From assembly GCF_000732725.1 (NCBI RefSeq), contig NZ_JPNB01000002.1:930001-994000 (forward strand): DNA of 64,000 nt, in the 5' to 3' direction. The position numbers and the translations under genes were made by a program. Each line of letters opens with the position of its first letter. Position 1 is the stretch's first letter. The notes under the pieces are model-generated. The model worked only from the letters and a program-made list of their open reading frames with translations, ran no database searches and was not told where the DNA came from. Shown one piece after another: positions 20,842 through 29,786 of this stretch. The DNA comes from Kineothrix alysoides. GTDB taxonomy: Bacteria > Bacillota > Clostridia > Lachnospirales > Lachnospiraceae.

Positions 20842-21285
20842 CTAATCCTCCCCCATACCTCGCAGCCCCTCTCCTGCCTTTTTTATAAGGCGGATTCTAC
20901 GTATATATTTTACGGGATCGTTTCGATCCGCCTGTCCTACAGCCGTTAGCACCCATCCGTTTGCAGTTTTTCCTTTTAACTTTACAACAACCTTTTTATC
21001 GCTTATCTCTAAACTTTTTTCAAGTTGCCTCATTCCTATATATTTATTGCCGAACTGTTCCTTACCCAATTGCTCTATATATCCTCTTACTGCGCTTTCA
21101 TCCTCCTGCTTTCGGATACTACCCCTGAATGCAAGAAGATAGGCATCCTGAGAAAGGATACATCTGTTATAAAGAAAAAAAGAAAGATATATTAAAAGTG
21201 CTATCAAAAGAATAATCGTGGGTATGAGCATAGCAGCCTCCACCGTTAAATATCCCCGCATCTTTTTTTTATAAAAATCAGACAA
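20842..21285 (-). CDS. TadE-like pseudopilin (short)
   Basis: This 147-residue protein has the TadE-type class III signal and helix: KKKMRGYLTVEAAMLIPTIILLIALLI, with the glutamate about 16 residues in. Cleavage would be by the A24 peptidase encoded just upstream. The rest is a soluble domain. I place the start at a TTG inside the stop region of the peptidase gene, because GGGGG lies eight bases before it and translation would be coupled; an ATG nearer the helix has no ribosome binding site, and an upstream ATG also exists. Confidence in the start is moderate. Confidence 0.75.
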   Translation of the reverse strand: MSDFYKKKMRGYLTVEAAMLIPTIILLIALLIYLSFFLYNRCILSQDAYLLAFRGSIRKQEDESAVRGYIEQLGKEQFGNKYIGMRQLEKSLEISDKKVVVKLKGKTANGWVLTAVGQADRNDPVKYIRRIRLIKKAGEGLRGMGED

Positions 21286-21694
21286 AAAATACAACCCCCA
21301 ATCCCGCAGCAAGGAATGGCATAAAAGGCATCCTGCTTTTCCCTCTTACCTTTTTAAACATAAGCAAAACCAGTCCGACAATTGCCAACAGAAATAGTCC
21401 TGCCAAAACAGCAAAGGCACATTCTCCAAACCCCAGAAATACTCCTAATACGAGGACTACAACGCCGTCACCATACCCTATGCTTTCTCTCGTACAAAGA
21501 CTGAGTCCCAACATCGCCGCCCCGGGAATCAGAGAATACAAAAATGAATATAGTTCAGGTTTCTGAATAACTGCCGCAGCAATTAAGGACAAAAGCCCAA
21601 ATGCCGCCATGAGAAGAACCGGTATTTCTTTTTTTCTTATATCAAAAATACAGCACATCATTATAAAGGCTGCCGCCATATATCTCATGTCCAT
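21278..21694 (-). CDS. Type IV prepilin peptidase, A24 family (second copy in Tad locus)
   Basis: This 138-residue membrane protein is a short A24 aspartyl peptidase. The two catalytic aspartates are in CCIFDIRKKEIP near residue 18 and ESIGYGDGVVVLVLG near residue 75. Four to five transmembrane helices are visible. It lacks the N-terminal methyltransferase domain, as in TadV/CpaA. It lies between two TadE-like genes, while a second, larger A24 peptidase begins the operon, so the two may share or divide the pilin and pseudopilin substrates. AAGGAG lies somewhat far upstream of the first ATG. Confidence 0.85.
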   Translation of the reverse strand: MDMRYMAAAFIMMCCIFDIRKKEIPVLLMAAFGLLSLIAAAVIQKPELYSFLYSLIPGAAMLGLSLCTRESIGYGDGVVVLVLGVFLGFGECAFAVLAGLFLLAIVGLVLLMFKKVRGKSRMPFMPFLAAGLGVVFFV

Positions 21695-21811
21695 TTTCGC
21701 TTGTATTACACTCCTTTTCCTTCACCTTATTTTGACAATTGCAAAGCTTGTAGCCTCCGTTAGTTTTATAGACCATTTCATATCCTCGCAGATGCCTTTA
21801 TCAGTCCTTCC

Positions 21812-22756
21812 TTATCCGCATTTGGAGCACTTGCCCTTTCCGCCTGTTTCGGATAAGTGAACGGCATAAATCGTCCGCTTTAGTCCAGAACACTTCAGAG
21901 AATTATGGTATCGGTTTCCCTGCGAGGTAATGTATAAAACTCCCTGAATCCCGGCTCTGCCACATCTTTCGCACGCGTGATACTTTTCTCCTTGTTCATT
22001 TCGTATATTATCCTTTTGAAAAGCAGAAATCATATTTATGGAGGGACACAAATACGTACAGTTTCTCGATGTATGATACACTACACCATTCTCAGCAATG
22101 AACACAATCGGGTCATCTTCCTGTCCCCCTTGTCCGTTTTCCACATCATATCCTGTCCAAGCCCGTCCATAATATCTGTTTTCCATAGGAAAATCAGCGA
22201 ATCCGATAATTCCGATGAGCGGCTTTACTTTGTAAGAAACGATGAAGTCAATGACATCGTCCTCCTTCATGACGGAAGATTTAACAAAATGCAATCCCGC
22301 CGCTCCGGAGGAAAGACAAGTATTGTTCAGATAGTCCGTTCCGAGTATACGGATTACCCTGCCTCTCGCATACACCTCCGACATAGCGATAGAGCTCATT
22401 TCATCGGGAAGTGAGAACCCCAATTCTTCTACATTCTTATAAGCATATCCGCAAAAAGCCATTTGGTTGCCGGTCTGATGTATTGCTTCCTCAATATTCC
22501 CATGGAGTCGGAGCATATCAAAAATGACCAGAATATTCATTATAAAAAATAGAAAGAAGGGGACTGCGAGCGCTGCCTCCACCGTCATACTGGCCTTACA
22601 GTTTAAGAAGGGGAAGAACGATGTCCTTTTTTCGGACTTCATTTTGAATAGCGAGAGTTTGTTAATTAGAATTGTACATGAGAACATTGCCCGGAGAATT
22701 GCTTGATTTTTGATATGATTATAGTTTTTTGCTTTCTTTATCCAAAAAAAGGACAC
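21812..22756 (-). CDS. TadE-like pseudopilin with C-terminal Cys/His repeat module
   Basis: This 314-residue protein starts at a GTG after a strong AAGGAGG; this gives an unusually long 55-residue basic leader before the TadE segment ASMTVEAALAVPFFLFFIMN, with glutamate at 60. After a pilin-like domain, the last 95 residues hold two similar modules: VVYHTSRNCTYLCPS with YHACERCG, and NRYHNSLKCSGLKRTIY with GKCSKCG. The pattern Y-H-x-S-x-x-C-x-x-L then C-x-x-C-G resembles the Ada-like metal-binding repeats of secreted Firmicute proteins. I infer a minor, perhaps tip, pilin with a metal- or thiol-dependent module. A shorter form starting at ATG 22642 has no ribosome binding site. Confidence 0.75.
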   Translation of the reverse strand: MSFFWIKKAKNYNHIKNQAILRAMFSCTILINKLSLFKMKSEKRTSFFPFLNCKASMTVEAALAVPFFLFFIMNILVIFDMLRLHGNIEEAIHQTGNQMAFCGYAYKNVEELGFSLPDEMSSIAMSEVYARGRVIRILGTDYLNNTCLSSGAAGLHFVKSSVMKEDDVIDFIVSYKVKPLIGIIGFADFPMENRYYGRAWTGYDVENGQGGQEDDPIVFIAENGVVYHTSRNCTYLCPSINMISAFQKDNIRNEQGEKYHACERCGRAGIQGVLYITSQGNRYHNSLKCSGLKRTIYAVHLSETGGKGKCSKCG

Positions 22757-22796
22757 CGTTTTTCCCCTCCTTATCGCATAATTGGTTTGCAGGCAA

Positions 22797-24257
22797 TCAG
22801 TCGTAGCCATACCTTTTTCTTATGTCGAAGTGATAGCCGAATCCGCTGGAAACCGAAATATCAGCCAGGAAGCTATCAAAGCAAGCATCCATTCGAAAAT
22901 AAATGTTGCCGGGTGTTATGCGTATATCCATTTCCATAACGTCCATGGTACGCAGCTTTTTCGTGTTATCCTTTTCCAGAAATAACATAATTCTTAAGTA
23001 TTCCACGTAGGAAAGTCCGCTTTTCCCATTATCCTCATCGGGTATGTCTCCGCTGAAATTCGCCACACTATCGATATCTGTTTTCCAATCCGCTCTGGTT
23101 TTTAGTATCGGAACCTTACCGCCGTTTAAAAGACATCTCACATCGTATAGGCTCTCCATATATGCCCATGCGAATAAAATGGAGTATTTAACCGGCTCAG
23201 TTAATGCCGGAACCTGCAGGACAGCCGTAAGACTAAGAGCCAGGGCTCTCGCTTGCGCACACTTTTCAGAATCAGACAAAATATAAATTACATTGGAGAC
23301 CTCCCTCCAAGTCAAAAGCCTCTTTGCTACTCTTTCCAAATTCTCTTTATCGGAGCTTCTTCCTTCAAGGATATATTCAATCTGATATTTCAGCAGAGAT
23401 TTATCCAATTCTTCCCCATACCTGCTGCATTTTTCGATTAAATACTCATCAAATAAAATATTTTCGACAGCACCATCCGTACTTGATTCCGGCGAAGGTC
23501 CTATTCCTCTGTATAAGGCTCTATGGGATATGTAGTCCTCTGTATGAATGGCGGAACCTGATAGAAAAGAGGTATCTTTTAATACCAGTGAAAGAATACT
23601 GCCTGCTCTAAACGCATTTACTTTATCCGCAGGATTGTTAAGCGGTATTTCTATTTCCTCATCATTTTCATTCATTTTTTTCGGAAGCTCTATGGCATCT
23701 ATCTGCGCCTGAATGTCGTTCCTTTCTCCTTCTATATCCCTTGTATCCAATCCGAGACTTTCGAACGAAGGAATATTCGCCGATACATGGCCGATTAATT
23801 CTGCAAGCATTCCTTCTGCGGTACTTTCTTTCATATAGGCTAGTGCTTGTCCTTTCATCACATCACCATTATTGTCCGAAGCGATGGAGTATTCCGAAAG
23901 TACCGCCTTATCCACAGACAAAGCCAGCCAGTCCCGTACATTATCAGGTCCTCGTTCCCCGACCGTGAAATTTTTCTGCATATAATTCCTAATGTGCTGT
24001 GCGGACTTTTCCGCAGAAGGCGATGCCGTTCCATATGAGCTGTCCACAAAGAGTAAATCATATTGTTCCAAAAGCTCTCTGTGAAACTCCGCCAGTACGC
24101 TGTTCATCCCTATATCTGCTGCGCATTCACTTTCCATCCTGATCGTATTGATTCTTGCGCCTTCTACCAATGTCAGCAGCAGCGACAGGAGAAGCGCAAG
24201 GGACAGAGAAAGATATACTGTGAGATAACCATTTTTTGTACGTTTCTCATATTTCAT
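22797..24257 (-). CDS. DUF5702 domain-containing Tad-locus protein
   Basis: This 486-residue protein resembles the DUF5702 family found in Gram-positive Tad loci. It has a basic N terminus and one transmembrane helix (GYLTVYLSLSLALLLSLLLT, residues 10-29) followed by EGARINTIRMESECAADIGMNSVLAEFHRELLEQYDLLFVD, which resembles TadG-like pilus proteins, and a long extracytoplasmic domain. The helix resembles a class III pilin segment but lacks the glutamate at the usual place (T-V-Y instead of T-V-E). Its ATG overlaps the stop of the Flp gene by four bases, so translation is coupled. Its role is probably structural or in pilus assembly. Confidence 0.75.
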   Translation of the reverse strand: MKYEKRTKNGYLTVYLSLSLALLLSLLLTLVEGARINTIRMESECAADIGMNSVLAEFHRELLEQYDLLFVDSSYGTASPSAEKSAQHIRNYMQKNFTVGERGPDNVRDWLALSVDKAVLSEYSIASDNNGDVMKGQALAYMKESTAEGMLAELIGHVSANIPSFESLGLDTRDIEGERNDIQAQIDAIELPKKMNENDEEIEIPLNNPADKVNAFRAGSILSLVLKDTSFLSGSAIHTEDYISHRALYRGIGPSPESSTDGAVENILFDEYLIEKCSRYGEELDKSLLKYQIEYILEGRSSDKENLERVAKRLLTWREVSNVIYILSDSEKCAQARALALSLTAVLQVPALTEPVKYSILFAWAYMESLYDVRCLLNGGKVPILKTRADWKTDIDSVANFSGDIPDEDNGKSGLSYVEYLRIMLFLEKDNTKKLRTMDVMEMDIRITPGNIYFRMDACFDSFLADISVSSGFGYHFDIRKRYGYD

Positions 24258-24439
24258 GTGATAATCGTATTACTATCTTCGGTAATCTTATGAAAGACAT
24301 TTGTTACTAGCGTTTGAAGCTGCCTTTTAAAAATGATTACAAGGCCTATTAGAACTACCAAGATCAATATAATTTCTACCGTCCCCAATCCGTCTTCTTC
24401 CCAAATAAAATTCTTAAAATTTTTTAATTTTCTTTCCAT
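24254..24439 (-). CDS. flp: Flp-type IVb pilin
   Basis: This 61-residue protein is the likely major pilin. It has a charged leader (MERKLKNFKNFIWEEDGLG) followed by the class III cleavage context G-x-G-T-V-E and a 20-residue hydrophobic helix. The E at position +5 relative to the first glycine is the residue needed for methylation and assembly. The short length is normal for Flp pilins, which form bundled adhesive fibres. GGGAGAGA precedes the start. It sits between tadC and the DUF5702 gene, as in other Gram-positive Tad operons. Confidence 0.85.
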   Translation of the reverse strand: MERKLKNFKNFIWEEDGLGTVEIILILVVLIGLVIIFKRQLQTLVTNVFHKITEDSNTIIT

Positions 24440-24576
24440 ATTCTTGTCTCTCCCATATTTCTACATTTTTATTTGTTTCAATTTCTGCTTTTATCCTTTA
24501 CTTTTACACCTCTTGCCCTCTTTGGCTTACTCAAAATTAATAGTTAAAAGCCCTTCTGAATTTCCTGATTCTTCTA

Positions 24577-26046
24577 CTAAAAAGAAAAGGAAAAGTAAGC
24601 AGGCACGATAATGAGCACCACCACGATGCCAAGCATGAGCATCATCGGAAGCAGCAGCTTTGTCCCCGCCTCCTCTCCCAGCTTTTTAGCCGTGTTTTTT
24701 CTCTCTTCAAAAGCATTTACCGCTTCCTGACGCAAGGCCGTTAATATTCCATTGCTGCCCTTTCTTAGATTTTGTATTAAAATATTGCTGAGCTTTGTAT
24801 ACTGCGACAGACGGCATCTCTTACCGAAGTTCTCATATGCGGATGCTTCGGAAATCCCGTTATCTAATTCATAGCAGGTAATAAGCATTTCTTCATACAC
24901 ATAACGAAAATTATTTTCCTTCCCATAATCATTTGCAATCTTGCAAAAGGCGTTGCGTATCGTCATCCCTGCTCCCATATAAAGGGTAAGCTTACTTATA
25001 ACGCCTGGATAATCCAACAGCATCTGGCGGTTTCTTTGCTCTGCTTTTTCTTTTAAATCCCTATCCTGAAGGAAATAAATTCCCAAGGCTCCTATGCACA
25101 CAAGAAGGAATAAATAACCACTGCTGTCTTTTTTTATTTCCGTCCATCGCAGCTTTATATTTTCTACCGCATCGGGCAGTTCCATATGCTGCTCTTTACC
25201 ATATAGCTCTTCCCGCTCTTTTAATGCCTCGTAAATCTTTTTTGTTATTATTTCCTCCTCAGAATAAATCGGAGGAAGGATACGGACAGCAAAAAGATTC
25301 TCCTGCCTGTAATCGTCATAGGTGAGTACGGCTGTAAGATTTACCAATTCTCCATTCTCCTCCACCTGTTCATTGATAACGGTGCCATCCGTATATACCA
25401 GTTCATAGTTGTCACTGTCCCAAGAAATCCGGAAGGGATACCCTTCTATTTTTCGTGCCAGATTGAGCTTACCCCTTATCTCTTCCTGAGAAGCGTTGCC
25501 GTTTAACATGATGTCCGGCAGAAGCTTTGAGGCTTCTTCTGCCAGCCTATGAACTTCTTCCCTTTCATACTTGCGCTCATGAATCGTCAAACGAAATTTC
25601 TGATTGCTTTCCTCCTCTCCCTCCGCGATTTTTGCCTGTAAATCAGCCTCTATACTTCCTGCCCCGTAAGTATTCCTCTGTATATACCTCCCGTCCGTCA
25701 ATACCCCTTCGTTTTGGCTGTTTAAACTTAGGACTATCGCAGACACATCCCCAATAAAAATTAAAAGGAGTACGAGACTGATTTTACGGATGAAATATCT
25801 ATCCGCAAGGCTATTATAAGAACGGTTCTTTTTCCTTCCCACCGCCTCTTTTGGATGCAGCATTTCCAAATGACTTTCTGCTTTATCAGAGAAAAAAAGC
25901 TTTTTATCATAACATTTCTTATATATGTACATCCCCATTTCTTCAAAAGGCTTTTTTCTATTATGAAGCTCCTTTTCTCTATGTCTTGCAGAAATAAAGA
26001 ATAAGACAATATAAAGGACCAGTACCATTATATAAACGATCACCAT
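24577..26046 (-). CDS. tadC: Tad pilus inner-membrane platform protein TadC-like (T2SS F family)
   Basis: This 489-residue protein belongs to the type II secretion F / TadC group. The C-terminal 180 residues carry the F domain: LLDYPGVISKLTLYMGAGMTIRNAF near residue 343 and KKLGEEAGTKLLLPMMLMLGIVVVLIIVPAYFSF at the end. The N-terminal half has two transmembrane segments flanking a large extracytoplasmic insert (about residues 110-310) that is longer than in Proteobacterial TadC. AAGGGAG precedes the start. With TadB it would form the membrane platform driven by TadA. Confidence 0.85.
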   Translation of the reverse strand: MVIVYIMVLVLYIVLFFISARHREKELHNRKKPFEEMGMYIYKKCYDKKLFFSDKAESHLEMLHPKEAVGRKKNRSYNSLADRYFIRKISLVLLLIFIGDVSAIVLSLNSQNEGVLTDGRYIQRNTYGAGSIEADLQAKIAEGEEESNQKFRLTIHERKYEREEVHRLAEEASKLLPDIMLNGNASQEEIRGKLNLARKIEGYPFRISWDSDNYELVYTDGTVINEQVEENGELVNLTAVLTYDDYRQENLFAVRILPPIYSEEEIITKKIYEALKEREELYGKEQHMELPDAVENIKLRWTEIKKDSSGYLFLLVCIGALGIYFLQDRDLKEKAEQRNRQMLLDYPGVISKLTLYMGAGMTIRNAFCKIANDYGKENNFRYVYEEMLITCYELDNGISEASAYENFGKRCRLSQYTKLSNILIQNLRKGSNGILTALRQEAVNAFEERKNTAKKLGEEAGTKLLLPMMLMLGIVVVLIIVPAYFSFSF

Positions 26047-26094
26047 TTTTATTATTCTCCCTTCAATGCTGGAAATACTTCCCGTTCTCTATTT

Positions 26095-26856
26095 CTATAT
26101 TTCGATATTGACGATTTTCCTCGAAATCATCACAGCAGTGATATACGCCGCCAAGCAGGCGGTCATTATAATTATCCCCGGCAAGTTGTGATACAGTACA
26201 TTAAAGAAGCCTTTTGAGGCAGCTTGTATATATAGAACGATTCCGAACGGAATGACATTCATAATCTTTTGCTCCATCTGCCTTGCCGCTAACAATACTT
26301 GAATTTCCTTTTCTGTTTCCGCCTTTTCTGTTATTATTGCAGCACTCCTCTCTATAATTTCCGTCATATTTCCTCCGCTTCTTTTTGCTGCAGCAAAAAC
26401 CTGAGCAAATTCCAGTACATCTTCTGTCTGACTCCTCTTTGCAAAATCATATAGGAGCTTTTCTAAAATCATGTTATTTCCAAGACCTGTTCCTATGATA
26501 TATAGTTCTCTGCAAATGGGACTATTCTTGCCGTATAATAGAATCATATCCGCATATGCCTGTCGAAAGGAATTCTCCATCGAGTAGCCCGCCTTTTGGT
26601 TTGCCGATACGGATAGTATCGCATCCTTAAACTGCATCTGTATTTCCCGCTTTTTCCTTGAGGCTGCAGACTTTTTCTTTTCCCTCACGTAAAGGAGGAG
26701 TAAGGGGGAGAGGAAGATTACCGCCCATAGAGAACGGTAGAAGAAGATGGCAAGCGCGAATATGAGTACTGCCCCTTCTACAATGCTTTTTAAGTTTTCT
26801 AAGCCGATTCCTTTTTTATTCGCGAGATATGCCCGCTGCTTTAAGCTTTCCGACAT
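26095..26856 (-). CDS. tadB: Tad pilus inner-membrane platform protein TadB-like (T2SS F family)
   Basis: This 253-residue F-family protein has transmembrane segments near residues 30-60 and 190-250 and the cytoplasmic F core: FKDAILSVSANQKAGYSMENSFRQAY near 76 and FAAAKRSGGNMTEIIERSAAII near 148. AAAGGAGGAG precedes the ATG, which lies inside the end of tadA, giving a 41-base overlap. The overlap with tadA and the closeness to tadC mark it as a dedicated Tad component. Confidence 0.87.
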   Translation of the reverse strand: MSESLKQRAYLANKKGIGLENLKSIVEGAVLIFALAIFFYRSLWAVIFLSPLLLLYVREKKKSAASRKKREIQMQFKDAILSVSANQKAGYSMENSFRQAYADMILLYGKNSPICRELYIIGTGLGNNMILEKLLYDFAKRSQTEDVLEFAQVFAAAKRSGGNMTEIIERSAAIITEKAETEKEIQVLLAARQMEQKIMNVIPFGIVLYIQAASKGFFNVLYHNLPGIIIMTACLAAYITAVMISRKIVNIEI

Positions 26857-28042
26857 GCGTCAGCTCCTCCTTTCTTTTTAGCATTCCGATTACCCTTCCA
26901 TCTTTATCCTCTCCTTCCTCTTCAAAGGAATATAAGACCGACAAACGGATTTTGTCGTCTTCATACCCTATTATTTCCACGATTTCCAATACTCTTCTGC
27001 TCTTATCTCTAAGCCGCCCTAAATGAACAATAATATCTATACCCGAGGCCATTTGCTGTCTGATCGCGCAAATAGGCAAATCCATTCCCATCAGAACCAT
27101 GGTTTCCAGCCTGCTCAGCATATCTGCACAACTATTAGCATGTCCTGTTGACATGGAGCCATCATGTCCTGTATTTAGACACTGCATCATGTCGATTGCT
27201 TCCCCTCCTCGTACTTCCCCTACGATAATTCTGCTTGGCCTCATGCGAAGACTGGTTTTAATTAAATCCCTTATGGTAATCTCCTTACAGCCCTCTACGT
27301 TTGAATTTCTCGTCTCCATTTTCACTATGTTGGGAATATTCTTTATCTGAAGCTCCGCGTTGTCCTCTATGGTAATGATTCTTTCTTCTTGTGGAATGTA
27401 ATAAGATAGTGCGTTTAAGAATGTTGTTTTTCCTGATCCGGTCCCTCCGCTAATAAAAATATTGTATTTCGCTTGAACCAGCTTCGACAAAAACCCGGCT
27501 GCTTCTTCCGTCAGTGTGCCGAAGGCGAGCAAATCCTTCATCATAATCGGATTGTCGGGAAATTTTCTTATGGTTACAATTGGACCGTTTAGAGCTACCG
27601 GACTAAGCACCACATTGACACGGGAGCCATTTTCCAGTCTGGCATCTACGATGGGTGAAGCTTCATTCACCGTCCGGTTACAACCTGCTACCATCTGCTG
27701 AATGACATCCTCCAGTTTCCCGGTAGATTCGAATTTCATTTCACAGCGGCACACGCTTCCTCTTCTCTCAATAAATATTTCATCCGGCCCATTGATCATA
27801 ATTTCTGTAATACTTGCGTCATCTACGAGTTCCTGTAAAATATCCAGTTTCCTTATGGAATAAAAAAGTTCCTTTCTAAGATGCTTTCTTTCCTCCAAAC
27901 CAATCGGCCGCCGCTTGCTTTCCCCTATGATCAGTTCGTCGATCACATCCTTAATCTCTTCATCCGGCATTTCTCTCGAAAAATCGATTCTTTCTAAAAC
28001 CAGCACTTTTAGTTTGTTTTTTATTTCATCTTGTCTGTTCAT
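26816..28042 (-). CDS. tadA: Tad pilus assembly ATPase TadA (CpaF family)
   Basis: This 408-residue secretion ATPase would power pilin assembly as a hexamer at the inner membrane face. The Walker A motif is ISGGTGSGKTTFLNAL near residue 200, the Asp box IITIEDNAELQ near 225, the Walker B region RMRPSRIIVGEVRGGEAIDM near 265, and the His box CLNTGHDGSMSTGHANS near 285. The start ATG follows GAGGAAG and lies inside the 3' end of the upstream TadZ-like gene. Catalytic motifs are intact, so the system should be active. Confidence 0.93.
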   Translation of the reverse strand: MNRQDEIKNKLKVLVLERIDFSREMPDEEIKDVIDELIIGESKRRPIGLEERKHLRKELFYSIRKLDILQELVDDASITEIMINGPDEIFIERRGSVCRCEMKFESTGKLEDVIQQMVAGCNRTVNEASPIVDARLENGSRVNVVLSPVALNGPIVTIRKFPDNPIMMKDLLAFGTLTEEAAGFLSKLVQAKYNIFISGGTGSGKTTFLNALSYYIPQEERIITIEDNAELQIKNIPNIVKMETRNSNVEGCKEITIRDLIKTSLRMRPSRIIVGEVRGGEAIDMMQCLNTGHDGSMSTGHANSCADMLSRLETMVLMGMDLPICAIRQQMASGIDIIVHLGRLRDKSRRVLEIVEIIGYEDDKIRLSVLYSFEEEGEDKDGRVIGMLKRKEELTHVGKLKAAGISRE

Positions 28043-29036
28043 AAATATCTTCCTCGACAATTTTTTTCACATAGCCTGCGAGTTCTCCATGGGTGAGCTG
28101 ATCCAAGCCATCCGGAAGCCTGTGGAAAACGGGCAGGCTCCACTTTTTTGTCTTCGCCGCCACATCTTCGTAGTCTGACATGCACAGCATCGCTTCATAT
28201 TGTTTTATTTTAGCTGCAGCAAATCCGTCTTCCCTCGTTATCGTATAGACTTTAAAGCATTGCCGCAGTATATTAAAAAGTCCATTCATCTGCTCTGAAA
28301 GATCCAGAATCAAATACTCATAGGAGGTAGAAGCTTCGACTTCCCGAAATAAATGCAGCCATTGTTCCCCTGTTACTCCGCATAAATCCTGATAGGAAAC
28401 TACTGGGGGAATGAAGTCCATACCGTTTATCGACTGTACCATTCCCGCCAGCCGATACGCCAGCTTTTCTCTTTCGCAGTTGAAATAATAGAGTACATCG
28501 GTAATATCTACGCTGAATTCTCGGTTCAGCAGATAGCTCAACCCCGAATAACTCTCGAAGTTCATGTACAAAACCTTATGTTCCTTCGCCAATATCTGAC
28601 CCATGGTGAGAGAAAAAGTAGTTTGCAGACACCGTCTGACGGGGGTGTAATTTCCGATAATCTTTATCGGACTTCCCGATTGCAGCCGCCTGGGAGCCAC
28701 TTGCGCATTTCCCATGTAGTTTTCCATGATTTCCCGAAAAATTCCTTCTGCCGACTGATATTTATTGATGTTCTTAATTCCCTCGCCCGCCTCATTTCCG
28801 CTTTCGTTCAAAAGAAGGATATGCGCAATCGGAAGCGCCTTTATTTCCTCTTCATAAGAACCTTCTGCAATGAGTAAAAGCTCTATTTGTGTCTTGCTGC
28901 TGAATTTTCTAAGCGCTCTTTCGTTTGTAAAGGCACAAATTGAGAAGGGAAGAAGTTCCCTGTTTTCCAGATATTCCACGAGCCGGTAAAGATACTTCTC
29001 TTCCTTGTCGCAAACCGCTAAAACTTTTTGAGTCAC
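28026..29036 (-). CDS. TadZ/CpaE-like ParA-family protein with degenerate P-loop
   Basis: This 336-residue protein occupies the tadZ position. The N-terminal 105 residues look like an atypical receiver domain, and the remainder like a MinD/ParA fold (YLILDLSEQMNGLFNILRQC near 246). The deviant Walker A that would carry K-G-G-x-G-K-T is replaced by GNYTPVRRCLQTTFSLTMGQ, with no lysine in the signature positions. ATP hydrolysis is therefore unlikely. TadZ proteins localise the pilus machine to a cell pole. The start is GTG after GGAGG and overlaps the stop of the peptidase gene. Confidence 0.75.
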   Translation of the reverse strand: MTQKVLAVCDKEEKYLYRLVEYLENRELLPFSICAFTNERALRKFSSKTQIELLLIAEGSYEEEIKALPIAHILLLNESGNEAGEGIKNINKYQSAEGIFREIMENYMGNAQVAPRRLQSGSPIKIIGNYTPVRRCLQTTFSLTMGQILAKEHKVLYMNFESYSGLSYLLNREFSVDITDVLYYFNCEREKLAYRLAGMVQSINGMDFIPPVVSYQDLCGVTGEQWLHLFREVEASTSYEYLILDLSEQMNGLFNILRQCFKVYTITREDGFAAAKIKQYEAMLCMSDYEDVAAKTKKWSLPVFHRLPDGLDQLTHGELAGYVKKIVEEDIYEQTR

Positions 29037-29608
29037 AATAATATAATTCCTCCTTTTAACAGCATTACGCTGAGCATAATCGGCAATGCAAAATGTATTT
29101 TTCCTTTATTTCTCTCTTTTCTTTTTTCCGGCTCATTACTTTGAGCGAACTCATTCTTATGAGTTTCATATAACTTCCATTCTTTGTTCTTGAAAACGTC
29201 GCAGACATACGACAAAAGATACCTTAACCGCTGCAAAAAGTTTTTTTCTGCAGCCATTTTCAGCAATGAAAAAACAGCTCCTAACAGAAATGATATAAAT
29301 ACACAAATAAAAATCTCTCTTACTGTAAAAAAACTTCCCATTACAGATAGCAGTTTCACATCTCCAGCCCCTATGACTCCTATCATAAAAAGCGGATATA
29401 ATAAAAAGATGGGAATCGTCATGGATACAAGGGCCTTTATGAACCCTTCGAAGCCTCCGATCCAGACCGTATATGGCATTCCTGTCATAAATAAAACAAG
29501 AATCCATTCATTATAGATTTTATCGAAGAAAAAATCCATAATCACCGCTGCCATCAGCAATACTAAAATCACAAAAATAATACACATCACTCCTTTTTTT
29601 GCATACAT
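29033..29608 (-). CDS. tadV: Type IV prepilin peptidase, A24 family (TadV/CpaA-like)
   Basis: This 191-residue membrane peptidase would process Flp pilin and pseudopilins. The second catalytic aspartate is in MIGVIGAGDVKLLSVMG near residue 85, and the first is in MDFFFDKIYNEW near residue 25. Six or so hydrophobic helices are visible, with a basic cytoplasmic insert near 150-170. It is the first gene of the Tad operon. Its start is uncertain: GGAGTG is too close to the second ATG for that to be ideal, and the first ATG has no good binding site. Confidence 0.87.
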   Translation of the reverse strand: MYAKKGVMCIIFVILVLLMAAVIMDFFFDKIYNEWILVLFMTGMPYTVWIGGFEGFIKALVSMTIPIFLLYPLFMIGVIGAGDVKLLSVMGSFFTVREIFICVFISFLLGAVFSLLKMAAEKNFLQRLRYLLSYVCDVFKNKEWKLYETHKNEFAQSNEPEKRKERNKGKIHFALPIMLSVMLLKGGIILL

Positions 29609-29721
29609 GTAATATATAATCGTTTTGAAAATTTGGAACGAATCGGACTCGTGAAAATCATTTCCTCGCCTTTGTTCCCAGAAGTACTGCTTTAAAGAAT
29701 TTTGCTTGAACTGTAAAATGA

Positions 29722-29750
29722 ATTATAATTGTTAAAAAACAGCTTGTCCA
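29722..29750 (-). promoter_or_regulatory. Putative sigma-A promoter of the Tad operon
   Basis: TGGACA, 17 bases, TATAAT, in the gap between bofA and the first tad gene. The resulting leader would be about 110 bases. It contains pairing segments (GGAAC with GTTCC, GAAA with TTTC), but I cannot match it to a known riboswitch class. Confidence 0.6.
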
Positions 29751-29786
29751 GTGCTTTCTATAAAAAAATAAATCTTTGTAAGTTCT

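Noticed and set aside
29609-29721. A possible cyclic di-GMP or other riboswitch in the Tad operon leader
   Set aside because: Some inverted pairs exist, but the conserved core of the GEMM-I or GEMM-II classes is not visible, so I only call a structured leader of unknown kind.
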